Below are positions 52,307 through 60,403 of a stretch of 64,000 nucleotides of DNA, piece by piece. Positions within the stretch are counted from its first letter, which is position 1. Each line of letters begins with the position of its first letter. Position numbers and translations under genes: made by a program. The stretch spans positions 702,645 through 766,644 of the forward strand of contig JAEWQV010000014.1 of assembly GCA_023399055.1 (NCBI GenBank). Direction: 5' to 3'. The notes beneath the pieces were generated by a model, which saw only the letters and a list, made by a program, of their open reading frames with translations, had not been told where the DNA came from and did not search any database. The stretch is from Bacillota bacterium. Its GTDB lineage: Bacteria; Bacillota; Clostridia; Lachnospirales; Lachnospiraceae.

Positions 52307-52520
52307 CGTTTCATATTTAAACACTTTAGAAGGGCTAATTTCTTTTTTGTGAATTATATAAATTATTCATCCCTTTTTGTTAAAGTTTATATTCATATTA
52401 TATAATTTTTTGCGCATACGTCAAGTTATAGCCACTTATAAATCGTTTATTTATGAAACACACGAAAAATCTGTTGCTTATTTTTTGTGCATTTGGTACA
52501 ATATGTTCAAATATGAAACG
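52307..52520. promoter_or_regulatory. Divergent promoters with twin 16-nt operators
   Basis: Toward the regulator gene: TTGCTT (52474-52479), 17-nt spacer, TACAAT (52497-52502), then GTTCAAATATGAAACG at 52505-52520. Toward the kinase gene on the minus strand: TTCACA (52348-52353), 17-nt spacer, TCTAAA (52325-52330), then GTTTAAATATGAAACG at 52307-52322. The sites match at 15 of 16 bases and both start 2 nt after the -10 box, over the likely transcription start. That is a repressor-like position with autoregulation. Both promoters look sigma-A-type. Confidence 0.72.
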
Positions 52521-52535
52521 CATTTTGAGGTGATT

Positions 52536-54332
52536 ATGAAGAATTATATTCGTGTTTTGGGTATTGCACCCTATGAGGGAATGAAAATTCAGATGGTGAA
52601 TCTGGCAAAAGACTTTCCCCAAATTGATTTGACAGTCTATGTGGGTGATATGGAGCAAGGTCTTACCATCGCGCAGAATAACTTTCACGGAGACTACGAT
52701 GTGGTAATTTCCCGTGGTGCAACAGCCCAGATCTTACGGCAGAAGCTCACAATTCCAGTAATCGAAATTGAAATATCTATGTATGATATTCTATGTGCAA
52801 TTAAATTAGCCAACGGATTAAAAAAGAAGATAACCATGATTTCCTTCGCTGATATCAAGAACCATGTCTTACCCCTATGTGATTTATTGGAATGCGATAT
52901 TGATATCCAAACGCTAGATTCTATAGAGGCGGTTGAGCCGACCCTGCGTAGTCTTCAGGACAAACAATGCGAAACTATTCTGTGCGACGTTATTGTTAAC
53001 ACTGCCGCCCAACGTCTTGGCATTAACTCCTTCCTTATCACCTCCGGGATAGACAGTATCCGCAATGCCTATAACCAGACATTACTGCTATGTGACAGCC
53101 AACAATACCTGCGGGATGAAAACTTATTTTTTCGAGAGCTTCTCCGGGGACAGATTGGACAAACTATTGTCTTTGACAGTCAGGGTAATCTGTTTCTTTC
53201 CACGCTGGAAGATTTAAAGCCTGAATTATTGGAATTGTTACGTAACGAACTATCACAAGCCGGGCTGGAGGGGGATCAGCGAATCAGTCGTTCTCTTAGA
53301 GGCATGCGCTACTCTATTCGTGTTCGACAAATTACCAGTGGCGTTTTACGGTATACCGCCTTTTTCTTTGATGAAAGGAAATTGCCAGTATCCTCAAATC
53401 AGATAGGCATCAGTTTCTCTGGTCGAGCCGAGGCAGAGGCAGCATATTACAGCAGCATTTTCAGCTTTGTAGGGAATCTCCAAGGTTCCCAGCAGGAAAT
53501 TGACCAAATCAGCCAAAGTACCGCTCCAGTCATCTTCACCGGTGAGGATGGAACGGGTAAGGAATCTATCGTCAGCATGCTTTACATAAAGGGTCAATTA
53601 CGGAACAACCCTTTAGTATCTATCAACTGCAGCCTGCTGAACGAACGTAGCTGGTCATTTCTTATGGAACATCACAACTCCCCATTAGCAGATGAAGGAA
53701 GCACCCTGCACTTTGCAAATGTGGATGTATTATCTCTGGAGCGCCAGTATCAGTTAATTGCTGTTCTGAATGAGATGGATGTATGCCAGAGAAACAGGGT
53801 AATGATTTCCTGTGTTTGCCAAAGTGGTGAGTATATCTCTAAAGTTGGTGCTTTATTTCGAGAAAAACTTTCCTGTCTTTCCTTATATCTCCCACCGCTT
53901 AGACAGGTATCTCATCAGATTCCCACTCTGATGAATCTATGCTTAAGCCACATGAATGTCAATATGCCCAAACAGGTTTTGGGTGCAGATCCAGAAGCAC
54001 TATCGCTACTGCAACGATACAACTGGCCCCATAATTACACTCAATTTCGTCGAGTCATTGAGGAGCTCGCAGTAACGGGTACCAGCCATATCATCACCGC
54101 CGAGAACGTCCGTCAGGTACTGCTTAAAGAGCGCCACGTGGGTGCTTTCTCTTCCCAGAAAGAAAACGCTGCTACTCCGCTGGATCTCAACCGTACGCTT
54201 TCAGAGATCAGCAAAGACATCGCAATTCGGGTGGTTGACGAAACCGAGGGCAACCACACTGCTGCAGCTAAACGCTTAGGCATTAGTCGTACAACTCTGT
54301 GGCGGCTGTTGCAGGATAATACTCAAAACTAG
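52536..54332 (+). CDS. PrpR-type transcriptional regulator without GAFTGA
   Basis: The ATG at 52536 follows GAGGTGAT; an upstream start would include promoter sequence. The product is 598 residues. Residues 1-185 form a PrpR-type N-terminal domain (VVISRGATAQILRQ; IPVIEIEISMYDIL), 205-320 a divergent linker, 325-530 an AAA+ remnant and 555-592 a Fis-type helix-turn-helix (GNHTAAAKRLGISRTTLWRLL). Walker A is intact (GEDGTGKE at 336-343) but Walker B reads LHFANVDVL, and the GAFTGA segment and adjacent helix are missing. It cannot act as a normal sigma-54 activator. Divergence from the kinase operon and the twin operators point to it as the operon's regulator. Confidence 0.88.
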   Translation: MKNYIRVLGIAPYEGMKIQMVNLAKDFPQIDLTVYVGDMEQGLTIAQNNFHGDYDVVISRGATAQILRQKLTIPVIEIEISMYDILCAIKLANGLKKKITMISFADIKNHVLPLCDLLECDIDIQTLDSIEAVEPTLRSLQDKQCETILCDVIVNTAAQRLGINSFLITSGIDSIRNAYNQTLLLCDSQQYLRDENLFFRELLRGQIGQTIVFDSQGNLFLSTLEDLKPELLELLRNELSQAGLEGDQRISRSLRGMRYSIRVRQITSGVLRYTAFFFDERKLPVSSNQIGISFSGRAEAEAAYYSSIFSFVGNLQGSQQEIDQISQSTAPVIFTGEDGTGKESIVSMLYIKGQLRNNPLVSINCSLLNERSWSFLMEHHNSPLADEGSTLHFANVDVLSLERQYQLIAVLNEMDVCQRNRVMISCVCQSGEYISKVGALFREKLSCLSLYLPPLRQVSHQIPTLMNLCLSHMNVNMPKQVLGADPEALSLLQRYNWPHNYTQFRRVIEELAVTGTSHIITAENVRQVLLKERHVGAFSSQKENAATPLDLNRTLSEISKDIAIRVVDETEGNHTAAAKRLGISRTTLWRLLQDNTQN

Positions 54333-54388
54333 GATACACAATCATATATGCACCCATTTCCGCCACTTTTCCTTCATGCAAATAGAAA

Positions 54389-54442
54389 GAGACCGTTTCT
54401 TCGTAGATTAAAAGTTTCTAAAAAACTCTATAAGAACGGTCT
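54389..54442. terminator. Hairpin between the PrpR-type gene and the convergent SDR gene
   Basis: GAGACCGTTTCTT (54389-54401) pairs with AAGAACGGTCTC (54431-54442) with one bulge. It lies 57 bp after the regulator stop and 38 bp before the SDR stop. No strong T run follows on the plus strand. Confidence 0.6.
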
Positions 54443-54479
54443 CATCTCATAATATGCAGTTCACTTATCTTGCTAATAA

Positions 54480-55349
54480 CTATCCATTAACTATCTCACC
54501 ACCATTAATATGAATGGTCTGTCCCGTGATATAAGTAGATGCATCCGAAGCCAAAAATACATAAGCTTCTGCCACCTCAACCGGCTGACCAGGTCTCTTC
54601 ATCGGTGTGTTTTTCCCAAATGTTCCTACTGTATTCTTATCCAGAGTAGACACAATTAATGGAGTCCAGATGGGACCGGGAGCAACTTGGTTTACTCTTA
54701 TCTTTCGATTGGCCAAATTTGCAGACAAGGATCTAGTAAAGGCTGTGATGGCACCTTTTGTTGAGGAATAGTCCAATAAATCCGGATTTCCTTTAAATGC
54801 TGTAACAGAACTTGTATTTATTATAACGCTATTTTCCTTAAGCTGTGGAAGTGCTGCTCGCGTCAAATAAAACATTCCAAAGATATTTGTTTGAAATGTC
54901 CTTTGCAGCTGCTCATCCGTGATATCTTCCAGTCTTTTTTGGGTATGCTGTTCTGCTGCATTATTAACGATAATATCTAAGGCACCAAAAACTTCAACCG
55001 TTTTCTCTATAATTTGATTGCAGAAACTGCTGTCACCAATATCACCTTTCATTAATATTGCTTTTGCTTGGTATCCTTCTACAACTTTCTTCGTGAAATT
55101 TGCATCATCATCCGCTACATTATAAACGATGACAACATTACAGCCTTCCTTCGCATATGCTACTGCGATTGCTCTTCCAATTCCACTGTCTCCTCCTGTG
55201 ATTATGGCAGTCTTTCCCTTTAGCCTATTGGCTCCTCTATAATCCGGATTATCATAAATTGGTTCTGGATTCATGCTGCTTTCCTTTCCCGGAATTGGTT
55301 GTGTTTGAGCTTGAATCTCCTGTGTGATATACATTTCATTATCTTTCAT
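54480..55349 (-). CDS. Short-chain dehydrogenase/reductase, general-stress type
   Basis: A 289-residue SDR. An N-terminal extension (QAQTQPIPGKESSMNPEPIYDNPDYRG is the family hallmark, split here by position 12-40) precedes the Rossmann motif TGGDSGIGRAIA near 52-63. Then come NNAAEQH, the catalytic Ser in INTSSVTAF, and YSSTKGA with Tyr and Lys, and a final VFLASDASTYITGQ. Members such as YdaD/YhdF of Bacillus are stress-induced NADP-dependent oxidoreductases of unknown substrate. The gene is monocistronic. Confidence 0.92.
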   Translation of the reverse strand: MKDNEMYITQEIQAQTQPIPGKESSMNPEPIYDNPDYRGANRLKGKTAIITGGDSGIGRAIAVAYAKEGCNVVIVYNVADDDANFTKKVVEGYQAKAILMKGDIGDSSFCNQIIEKTVEVFGALDIIVNNAAEQHTQKRLEDITDEQLQRTFQTNIFGMFYLTRAALPQLKENSVIINTSSVTAFKGNPDLLDYSSTKGAITAFTRSLSANLANRKIRVNQVAPGPIWTPLIVSTLDKNTVGTFGKNTPMKRPGQPVEVAEAYVFLASDASTYITGQTIHINGGEIVNG

Positions 55350-55428
55350 TTTGCATTGTCTCCTATAGTTTTATAAGTATATTGTGTTTATATATGCTAA
55401 TGTTTATTTAAACTATTTAATTTTTTTA

Positions 55429-55465
55429 CAAAAAAACGCACTCATCAACAATGTTAATGAATGCG
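55429..55465 (-). terminator. Intrinsic terminator after the staygreen gene
   Basis: On the minus strand CGCATTCATTAACA pairs with TGTTGATGAGTGCG, with two mismatched pairs, and is followed by seven T residues. It separates the staygreen gene from the SDR gene downstream. Confidence 0.8.
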
Positions 55466-55537
55466 ACATTCTAGATATTATTCAATAATCCTACTAAGGA
55501 ATATTCAACTGTCATAGCATCTTTATATAAATATCTA

Positions 55538-56032
55538 TTATAAATTATCATGTCGTTTGTTAACTTCAATCTGAATGAACTCTGGGATAGAATAGTTTCC
55601 AATAGCTCCAAAATCATAGGTCTTGTCATAGGTAGAATCACTTGAGATAAAGTGAATATATACTGGTGTGCTATCAAGATAAGGCTTTGTGTCAAACAAA
55701 AATCTGTCGGCTTGACGTAAGGCTTGAAGTGCAGTAGGCATTTCATTATAAAAAACTTGATTTCTAGCATAAGCGTTTCCAATTACATCTTTACCATCCA
55801 CAAGCACCCAACCAATTAAAGCAATTCCTTCTTTTCTTTCCACCCATGCAACTCTTACTTCATCACGCATTTTTGTAATTTGATCTTCAGCATAATTTTC
55901 TGACACAAACACAAATAGCTGTGCAGTCGTATCCGAATGAGTAATAGTATATTTTCTACCCATAACAGGCTCATATGGTATCATTTTATCCCTATATTGA
56001 ACAAATACTTTATGCGGATCAAGTTCTCTCAA
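55538..56032 (-). CDS. Staygreen (SGR) family protein
   Basis: A 164-residue protein starting at a TTG with AGAGG 7 nt upstream. The pattern LDPHKVFVQYRDKMIPYEPVMGRKYTITHSDTTAQLFV, then MRDEVRVAW and VYIHFISSD is that of the staygreen family. Plant SGR removes magnesium from chlorophyll; bacterial homologues occur in non-photosynthetic Clostridia, and some have been shown to have dechelatase activity, but the natural substrate is unknown. No tetrapyrrole genes are nearby. It has its own terminator and looks monocistronic. Confidence 0.82.
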   Translation of the reverse strand: MRELDPHKVFVQYRDKMIPYEPVMGRKYTITHSDTTAQLFVFVSENYAEDQITKMRDEVRVAWVERKEGIALIGWVLVDGKDVIGNAYARNQVFYNEMPTALQALRQADRFLFDTKPYLDSTPVYIHFISSDSTYDKTYDFGAIGNYSIPEFIQIEVNKRHDNL

Positions 56033-56177
56033 TTTTAATCCTCTTCTCTAAGATTAAATTACGGTATACTATATGTTTTAATAGATTATTTGTGATATTT
56101 TAAAATAGATTACTTTATACATTATGAATCAGGTTCGTTGTTATAGCAAAACCAGTGCCATACAAGAATTTCTCATC

Positions 56178-56216
56178 AAAAAACCCTCGATATGTTCTGC
56201 AGAAACACCTCGAGGG
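56178..56216 (-). terminator. Intrinsic terminator after the epimerase gene
   Basis: CCCTCGA at 56210-56216 (minus strand) pairs with TCGAGGG, followed by six T residues. It is just past the epimerase stop. It shares ACCCTCGATATGTTCT exactly with the terminator at 36985. Confidence 0.75.
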
Positions 56217-56232
56217 ATAAAATTATGGAGTA

Positions 56233-57108
56233 TTATTTTTTTATCAATGCTGTAGCAATATAAATGTCTATTAATTCATATAACCACGTATTTAGATGGG
56301 AAAAATTAAATCCAATTTTTTCGGCTTTTTGCAAGTTGAGGCTATATGTGGGAGTTCCGTTATAGGGTGCATTCTCACCATCATTTGATAAAATTGCTTT
56401 AATACCTGTTTTATTTTCAATATAATGAATTATTTCAGATAACGAGACAGTTCCATAACTTGCTGCATTAATACTGCCACAAAAATTTATATTTAGCAAT
56501 TCAGCAAGAAATTCACCAGCTTCTTTTGATTTTACAAATGACATCGTTTGGCTTAAATTGTCTATAATCATAGGTTTAGAATTGATGATATGCTCGACAT
56601 AAAAATACAAGCGCTTTGTATAATCATCTTCTCCAATTACATATGGAAATCGTACAGATACAGCAGATACATCGGCGTACGTTTGATAAAGTGCACACTC
56701 TGCTTGTCTTTTTATTTCATCATATGTATAATCCTCTCTTGAGCACCATTTTAATGGATAAGTTTTAGCGTCAAATTCCTCTTCGGATAGATTATCTTTT
56801 AGTTGCTGGTAAACTGACAGAGTCGATATTTGAATATATCTTTTACACTCTAAAATATCAAGAAGATATTTTATATCATTAGAGCAATAAGCCAGACTAT
56901 CATATACAACATCGAAGCTTCTGCCACTAAGTGCCCTAAAAATACTTTCTTTATCGGTACGCTCCATAGTAATTCTATTAACATCATTGCCAAAATCGTC
57001 AGCAGTTTTACCTCGTGTTGCGATCGTTACACTGTGTCCCCCAGCTAATAAATATTTAACCAAATGCACACCCATGAATCTAGTACCACCAATTACTAAT
57101 ATATTCAT
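56233..57108 (-). CDS. NAD-dependent epimerase/dehydratase-like protein
   Basis: The ATG at 57108 lies 6 nt from GGAGG, and the protein has 291 residues. It opens with MNILVIGGTRFMGVHLVKYLL, a Rossmann NAD(P)-binding motif of extended SDRs. The usual catalytic YxxxK is represented by YTYDEIKRQAE near 119-130. Isoflavone-reductase- and epimerase-like proteins of this size act on nucleotide sugars or as RNA-binding CSP41-like proteins. The neighbours do not reveal a substrate. It ends at a clear terminator. Confidence 0.83.
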   Translation of the reverse strand: MNILVIGGTRFMGVHLVKYLLAGGHSVTIATRGKTADDFGNDVNRITMERTDKESIFRALSGRSFDVVYDSLAYCSNDIKYLLDILECKRYIQISTLSVYQQLKDNLSEEEFDAKTYPLKWCSREDYTYDEIKRQAECALYQTYADVSAVSVRFPYVIGEDDYTKRLYFYVEHIINSKPMIIDNLSQTMSFVKSKEAGEFLAELLNINFCGSINAASYGTVSLSEIIHYIENKTGIKAILSNDGENAPYNGTPTYSLNLQKAEKIGFNFSHLNTWLYELIDIYIATALIKK

Positions 57109-57159
57109 ATACAACCTCCAATATCATTCTTGAATTCCTCATATTCCTTAGCAATGCCC

Positions 57160-57735
57160 CTATAAGTTCTTACCCACTGTTTCTTTTAGAACAGGTAAAA
57201 CATCCTTTGCGAACCATGGATTTTGTTTCAACCAGCCAAGATTTAAAGGAGAAGGGTGAACCAATGGAAAATATTCCGGTAAATATTTTCGATAATTTCT
57301 CACTGTTTCAGTTAAACTATTCTCCTGCCTTTTATTTAAATAATATTTCTGTGCATAACTACCGATTAGTATTATGGTTTCAATATTGGGCATCTCATCT
57401 AGTAAACGAGGATGCCATTTTTCGGCAAAGCCTTTTCTCGGTGGGGCATCACCGGTTTTCGCTTTACCTGGGTAATAGAAATCCATAGGTAAATGAGCGA
57501 TACGTTCCGTACTATAGAATATCTCGCGAGATACCCCCATCCACTCTCTTAATCGATCACCACTTAAATCGTTCCAAAACAACCCCGTTGCTTCTGCCTT
57601 ACGTCCCGGCGCTTGACCAACGATAGCAATCCGAGCATCTTCAGAAGCTTTAAATATTGGCGGGATTTCCTTTTTTGTATAGGATTCGTTCATCGGGTCA
57701 GCCATAATTTCTTGTTTGATTTTTTCGAATATCAT
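57160..57735 (-). CDS. Uracil-DNA glycosylase family protein
   Basis: A 191-residue single-domain protein. The active-site segment IVGQAPGRKAEATGLFWND lies near 35-53 and the DNA-intercalating motif HPSPLNL near 161-167, the two conserved motifs of the uracil-DNA glycosylase superfamily. The middle holds PRKGFAEKWHPRLLDEMPNIETIILIGSYAQKYYL. The group is the small uncharacterised branch often annotated as uracil-DNA glycosylase family; excision of uracil from DNA is possible but not certain. It is 52 bp upstream of the epimerase gene on the same strand. Confidence 0.87.
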   Translation of the reverse strand: MIFEKIKQEIMADPMNESYTKKEIPPIFKASEDARIAIVGQAPGRKAEATGLFWNDLSGDRLREWMGVSREIFYSTERIAHLPMDFYYPGKAKTGDAPPRKGFAEKWHPRLLDEMPNIETIILIGSYAQKYYLNKRQENSLTETVRNYRKYLPEYFPLVHPSPLNLGWLKQNPWFAKDVLPVLKETVGKNL

Positions 57736-57839
57736 TATAGGTCACTTCCATTATATTTATATAACATTTAACATTACGTTATTGTGAGTTCCCCTAGCTC
57801 TGAACTTTACATTTTTACATTAGCACCAAGTCCGCATCA

Positions 57840-58601
57840 CTATATACTTTTTTTACCAACGGTTGCTAAGTATATGATAAATTCTTCATCCCCATCTAAT
57901 TGCAAGAGTTTATCAACTGCCTCCTGATCATATATACCAATAGCGCAAACGCCCAAATCCAGAGATTCACCAGCCAAATAAAGGTTCTGGCAAATATGTC
58001 CAACATCAATTAATATTTTCTTATGTGCTGACACATCAAATTTCCATTCCGATCTATATGGTGTCGTGCTCCATGCAAAGGTTACCGCAGATTTTTTCGT
58101 AAAATGAGGAACAAAAGGCTGGTCCAATGAAATATCATCTAGTTTCTTATCTATATCATCTAAAGAAAACAGGATCATTAAGGCATGCTCTATTGGTAAA
58201 TATCTATAAATCCCTTTCTCTAAGCCAACTACATTCATTATAAATAAATAGGTTTCAAAAGTATGTGTTGCCCCGCTGCAAGGAACTGTTTTTAAAGTCA
58301 AACCCGCTTTATTTGTTCCAGTGATGCCCTGTGTTGCCCATAATAGGTAGGATAACTCTGCAAGACTTATGGCTTCCTCACTATAATGACGAATACTCCT
58401 TCTATCCTTAATACACCGGAAAACATCCTGCTTTTTCAGAATATCCGCGCTTACGGCAGGTAAGTTGATTATTTTTGAAACGGAATCATAAGGTTTAATT
58501 CCTTCTGGCTGCGGCAATCCCTTCATTTTATCTGTCTTAATACTCTTCATTTTATTAAAATTAGTTTTTAAAAAGTTTCTCTCTACTTCATATCTTCCCA
58601 T
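57840..58601 (-). CDS. SagB-type nitroreductase family protein
   Basis: The ATG at 58601 with GGAGAG 8 nt upstream gives 253 residues, MGRYEVERNFLKTN. Residues 55-253 form a nitroreductase FMN-binding domain: RCIKDRRSIRHYSEEAISLAELSYLLWATQG, then VPCSGATHTFETYLFI and HICQNLYLAGESLDLGVCAIG. This is the SagB/ThcOx type, which dehydrogenates azolines in peptide natural products, but stand-alone versions without a cyclodehydratase are common and serve as general oxidoreductases. No precursor peptide or YcaO gene is near, so a natural-product role is not supported here. Confidence 0.87.
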   Translation of the reverse strand: MGRYEVERNFLKTNFNKMKSIKTDKMKGLPQPEGIKPYDSVSKIINLPAVSADILKKQDVFRCIKDRRSIRHYSEEAISLAELSYLLWATQGITGTNKAGLTLKTVPCSGATHTFETYLFIMNVVGLEKGIYRYLPIEHALMILFSLDDIDKKLDDISLDQPFVPHFTKKSAVTFAWSTTPYRSEWKFDVSAHKKILIDVGHICQNLYLAGESLDLGVCAIGIYDQEAVDKLLQLDGDEEFIIYLATVGKKSI

Positions 58602-58747
58602 TTCTTTTCTCTCCATAATTACTGCTGTTCTATAATGCTGTCCACTCATTATAGATGGCCTCTTGGGGCTGCCAGGAGCAAAGCCGTTTCCTTCAGGTTA
58701 GATTAACATACTATGATATAAATAACCATACACTATACATAAATTTA

Positions 58748-59098
58748 TTAAAAGAATCTTAAAAAACATTTAAATAAATTCTTCCAAATAGGTCTTTTTC
58801 CATGGTTTATCGAATAAAAAGACATTAACGCATTTTTACCTTCCGGTGTCAAACACGTTAATGCCTTTTCGTTCATTCTTATTTTTACTTTAATTATAAA
58901 CCTTTGGTTACCTTTTGATAAAACATATGCTCGATTCTTGGTAAAGAAATCTCTAAGAACGGTTTCTCTGTAATGTTTGTTGGCTTTCTCGGAAAATTTC
59001 TCTGAAATCTGGAACTGCAGCTCTATAGCCTCTTTCTGTTTTAACAGATGATCCATGAACCGCAGACTTCGCTCTTTTAAGGAGTCTATTTCAAGCAA
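58748..59098 (-). CDS. Hypothetical protein, possible Lon N-terminal-domain fragment
   Basis: A 116-residue frame starting at TTG, with GAAAGG 6 nt upstream. The frame is open further upstream with protein-like sequence (SQYIPITKEERYELLEIDS). The stretch LLKQKEAIELQFQISEKFSEKANKHYRETVLRDFF resembles the helical end of Lon protease N-terminal domains, but the AAA+ part is missing and the C-terminal half (basic, ending KNLFKCFLRFF) is unfamiliar. It may be a truncated or decayed gene. It starts about 55 bp after the quinone reductase stop on the same strand. Function unknown. Confidence 0.45.
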   Translation of the reverse strand: MLEIDSLKERSLRFMDHLLKQKEAIELQFQISEKFSEKANKHYRETVLRDFFTKNRAYVLSKGNQRFIIKVKIRMNEKALTCLTPEGKNALMSFYSINHGKRPIWKNLFKCFLRFF

Positions 59099-59153
59099 TT
59101 CATACCTTTCTTCCTTTGTAATCGGTATATACTGGCTTAAATATACAATAAGG

Positions 59154-59705
59154 CTATTCTGCTATAAAGCGATCCGGTTTGAAGGAAAATATATAATTAA
59201 TATAGTCTTTTGCGCTCTGATTGATTTCCTCATCACTTGCTTGAAAGGAAGCACCAAAAACAGCAAAATAGGGTAATTCAATTGCGCCAACATGCTTTAG
59301 ACTCGCCTTAAACGGTGTAATTACTTCATTAACGGTAAAGGAAACTGAACCCGTTGGTAAATAATTGTCTTTTTTATCCCCTATTGACAAAGCTATTCCA
59401 AATATTTTATCTTTTAATTTAGTTCCCATTGAGCCATATGCCCAGCCATGTGTAAAAACCTCGTCAAGCCACTTTTTTAATAAAGGCGGATAGCTGTACC
59501 AATACAAAGGAAACTGGAGAATGATGTGACTGTGTGCTTCCAACAACTGCTGCTCCCTTTCAACATCAATATTCCAGTCTGGATATTCTTTGTAAAGCTC
59601 GCGAATTATAATATCATTTGGGTACTTCTCTAATTCCTCCTTCCACCTTTTGTTTACCTTTGAATGATTAATGTCAGGGTGTGCTAAAATTATAAGAGTT
59701 TTCAT
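59154..59705 (-). CDS. NAD(P)H-dependent quinone/nitro oxidoreductase (flavodoxin-like fold)
   Basis: A 183-residue protein of the NQO1/MdaB/KefF-like family. It begins MKTLIILAHPDINHSKVNKRW, the FMN/FAD phosphate-binding start, and has QFPLYWYSYPPLLKKWLDEVFTHGWAYG, the conserved active-site segment with its PLYW motif. It should reduce quinones or electrophiles by two-electron transfer. It is divergent from an HxlR-family gene, a pairing usual for redox- or aldehyde-responsive control, and an imperfect palindrome lies between them. Confidence 0.92.
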   Translation of the reverse strand: MKTLIILAHPDINHSKVNKRWKEELEKYPNDIIIRELYKEYPDWNIDVEREQQLLEAHSHIILQFPLYWYSYPPLLKKWLDEVFTHGWAYGSMGTKLKDKIFGIALSIGDKKDNYLPTGSVSFTVNEVITPFKASLKHVGAIELPYFAVFGASFQASDEEINQSAKDYINYIFSFKPDRFIAE

Positions 59706-59846
59706 AAAATCAATAATCCTTTCTATTTTCTATGGCATTTAATTTACAAAATTATGTATAACTAATTTTACAGCACTTGAAATTAGCTTAATAATTATTA
59801 TTGTCTGAAAACTATATATTGTAAATACACACAATGAAGTCAGTAA

Positions 59847-59870
59847 AATACTTACTTCAAAGTATGTATT
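59847..59870. promoter_or_regulatory. Candidate HxlR operator
   Basis: AATACTTACTT-CA-AAGTATGTATT is an imperfect palindrome in the divergent region. On the minus strand it directly abuts a TTACTG -35 box, 17 nt from a TACAAT -10, toward the oxidoreductase gene. The TACTT/AAGTA arms resemble known HxlR-family sites of the TACT-N7-AGTA type. Confidence 0.55.
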
Positions 59871-59921
59871 CCATTCATCTAAGCTGTTACAATATAATGT
59901 AATATAATAGGAGGTGATATT

Positions 59922-60269
59922 TTGAAGCAATATAATTTAGGAATTGAAGCAACTCTTGAAATACTCGGAGGAAAATGGAAAGCTTTAATTGTGTGTCTAC
60001 TTATGTCTGGCACGAAAAGAACCAGTGAATTAGAACGTCTTATTCCAGATATCTCTCAAAAAGTACTAATACAGCAACTTCGTGAACTTGAAAGAGATGG
60101 AATTATAGGAAGAATAAATTATCATCAAATGCCCCCCAAGGTTGAATACTATGTGACTGAATATGGTGAAACTGCTAACAAAATTATTGATGTTATGTGT
60201 TCATGGGGAAGAGAAAATATTAGACTTAGAAAAAGCCAAGGAGAGAATATTCATCTAGTAGATATATAA
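59922..60269 (+). CDS. HxlR-family transcriptional regulator
   Basis: A 115-residue winged-helix protein starting at TTG, preceded by AGGAGGTG. The HxlR signature is clear: ATLEILGGKWKALIVCLLMSGTKRTSELERLIPDISQKVLIQQLRELERDGII, followed by the wing VEYYVTEYGE. These regulators act as dimers and sense electrophiles, quinones or formaldehyde, sometimes through a Cys near the N-terminus; here Cys30 lies in the first helix region. It probably controls the divergent quinone reductase gene. Confidence 0.93.
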   Translation: MKQYNLGIEATLEILGGKWKALIVCLLMSGTKRTSELERLIPDISQKVLIQQLRELERDGIIGRINYHQMPPKVEYYVTEYGETANKIIDVMCSWGRENIRLRKSQGENIHLVDI

Positions 60270-60317
60270 TTCCAATAAAATCCATACATAGAAAAAGATG
60301 TGGTATGTATATAAACG

Positions 60318-60366
60318 AACCCTAGTGTGTAGCTCAATTAATGGTAACCTACGCACTAGGGTTTTT
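60318..60366. terminator. Terminator between HxlR and ABC exporter genes
   Basis: AACCCTAGTGTGTAG (60318-60332) pairs with CTACGCACTAGGGTT (60349-60363), with one G-T pair, and ends in five T residues on the plus strand. It serves the HxlR gene and probably the convergent ABC gene. Confidence 0.85.
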
Positions 60367-60403
60367 CCTATTTGGATATCGGCAGATATTTTCGTTGGGT
60401 AAC

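Noticed and set aside
57840..58601. Thiazole/oxazole-modified peptide cluster around the SagB-type protein
   Set aside because: No YcaO cyclodehydratase, precursor peptide or dedicated transporter is adjacent.
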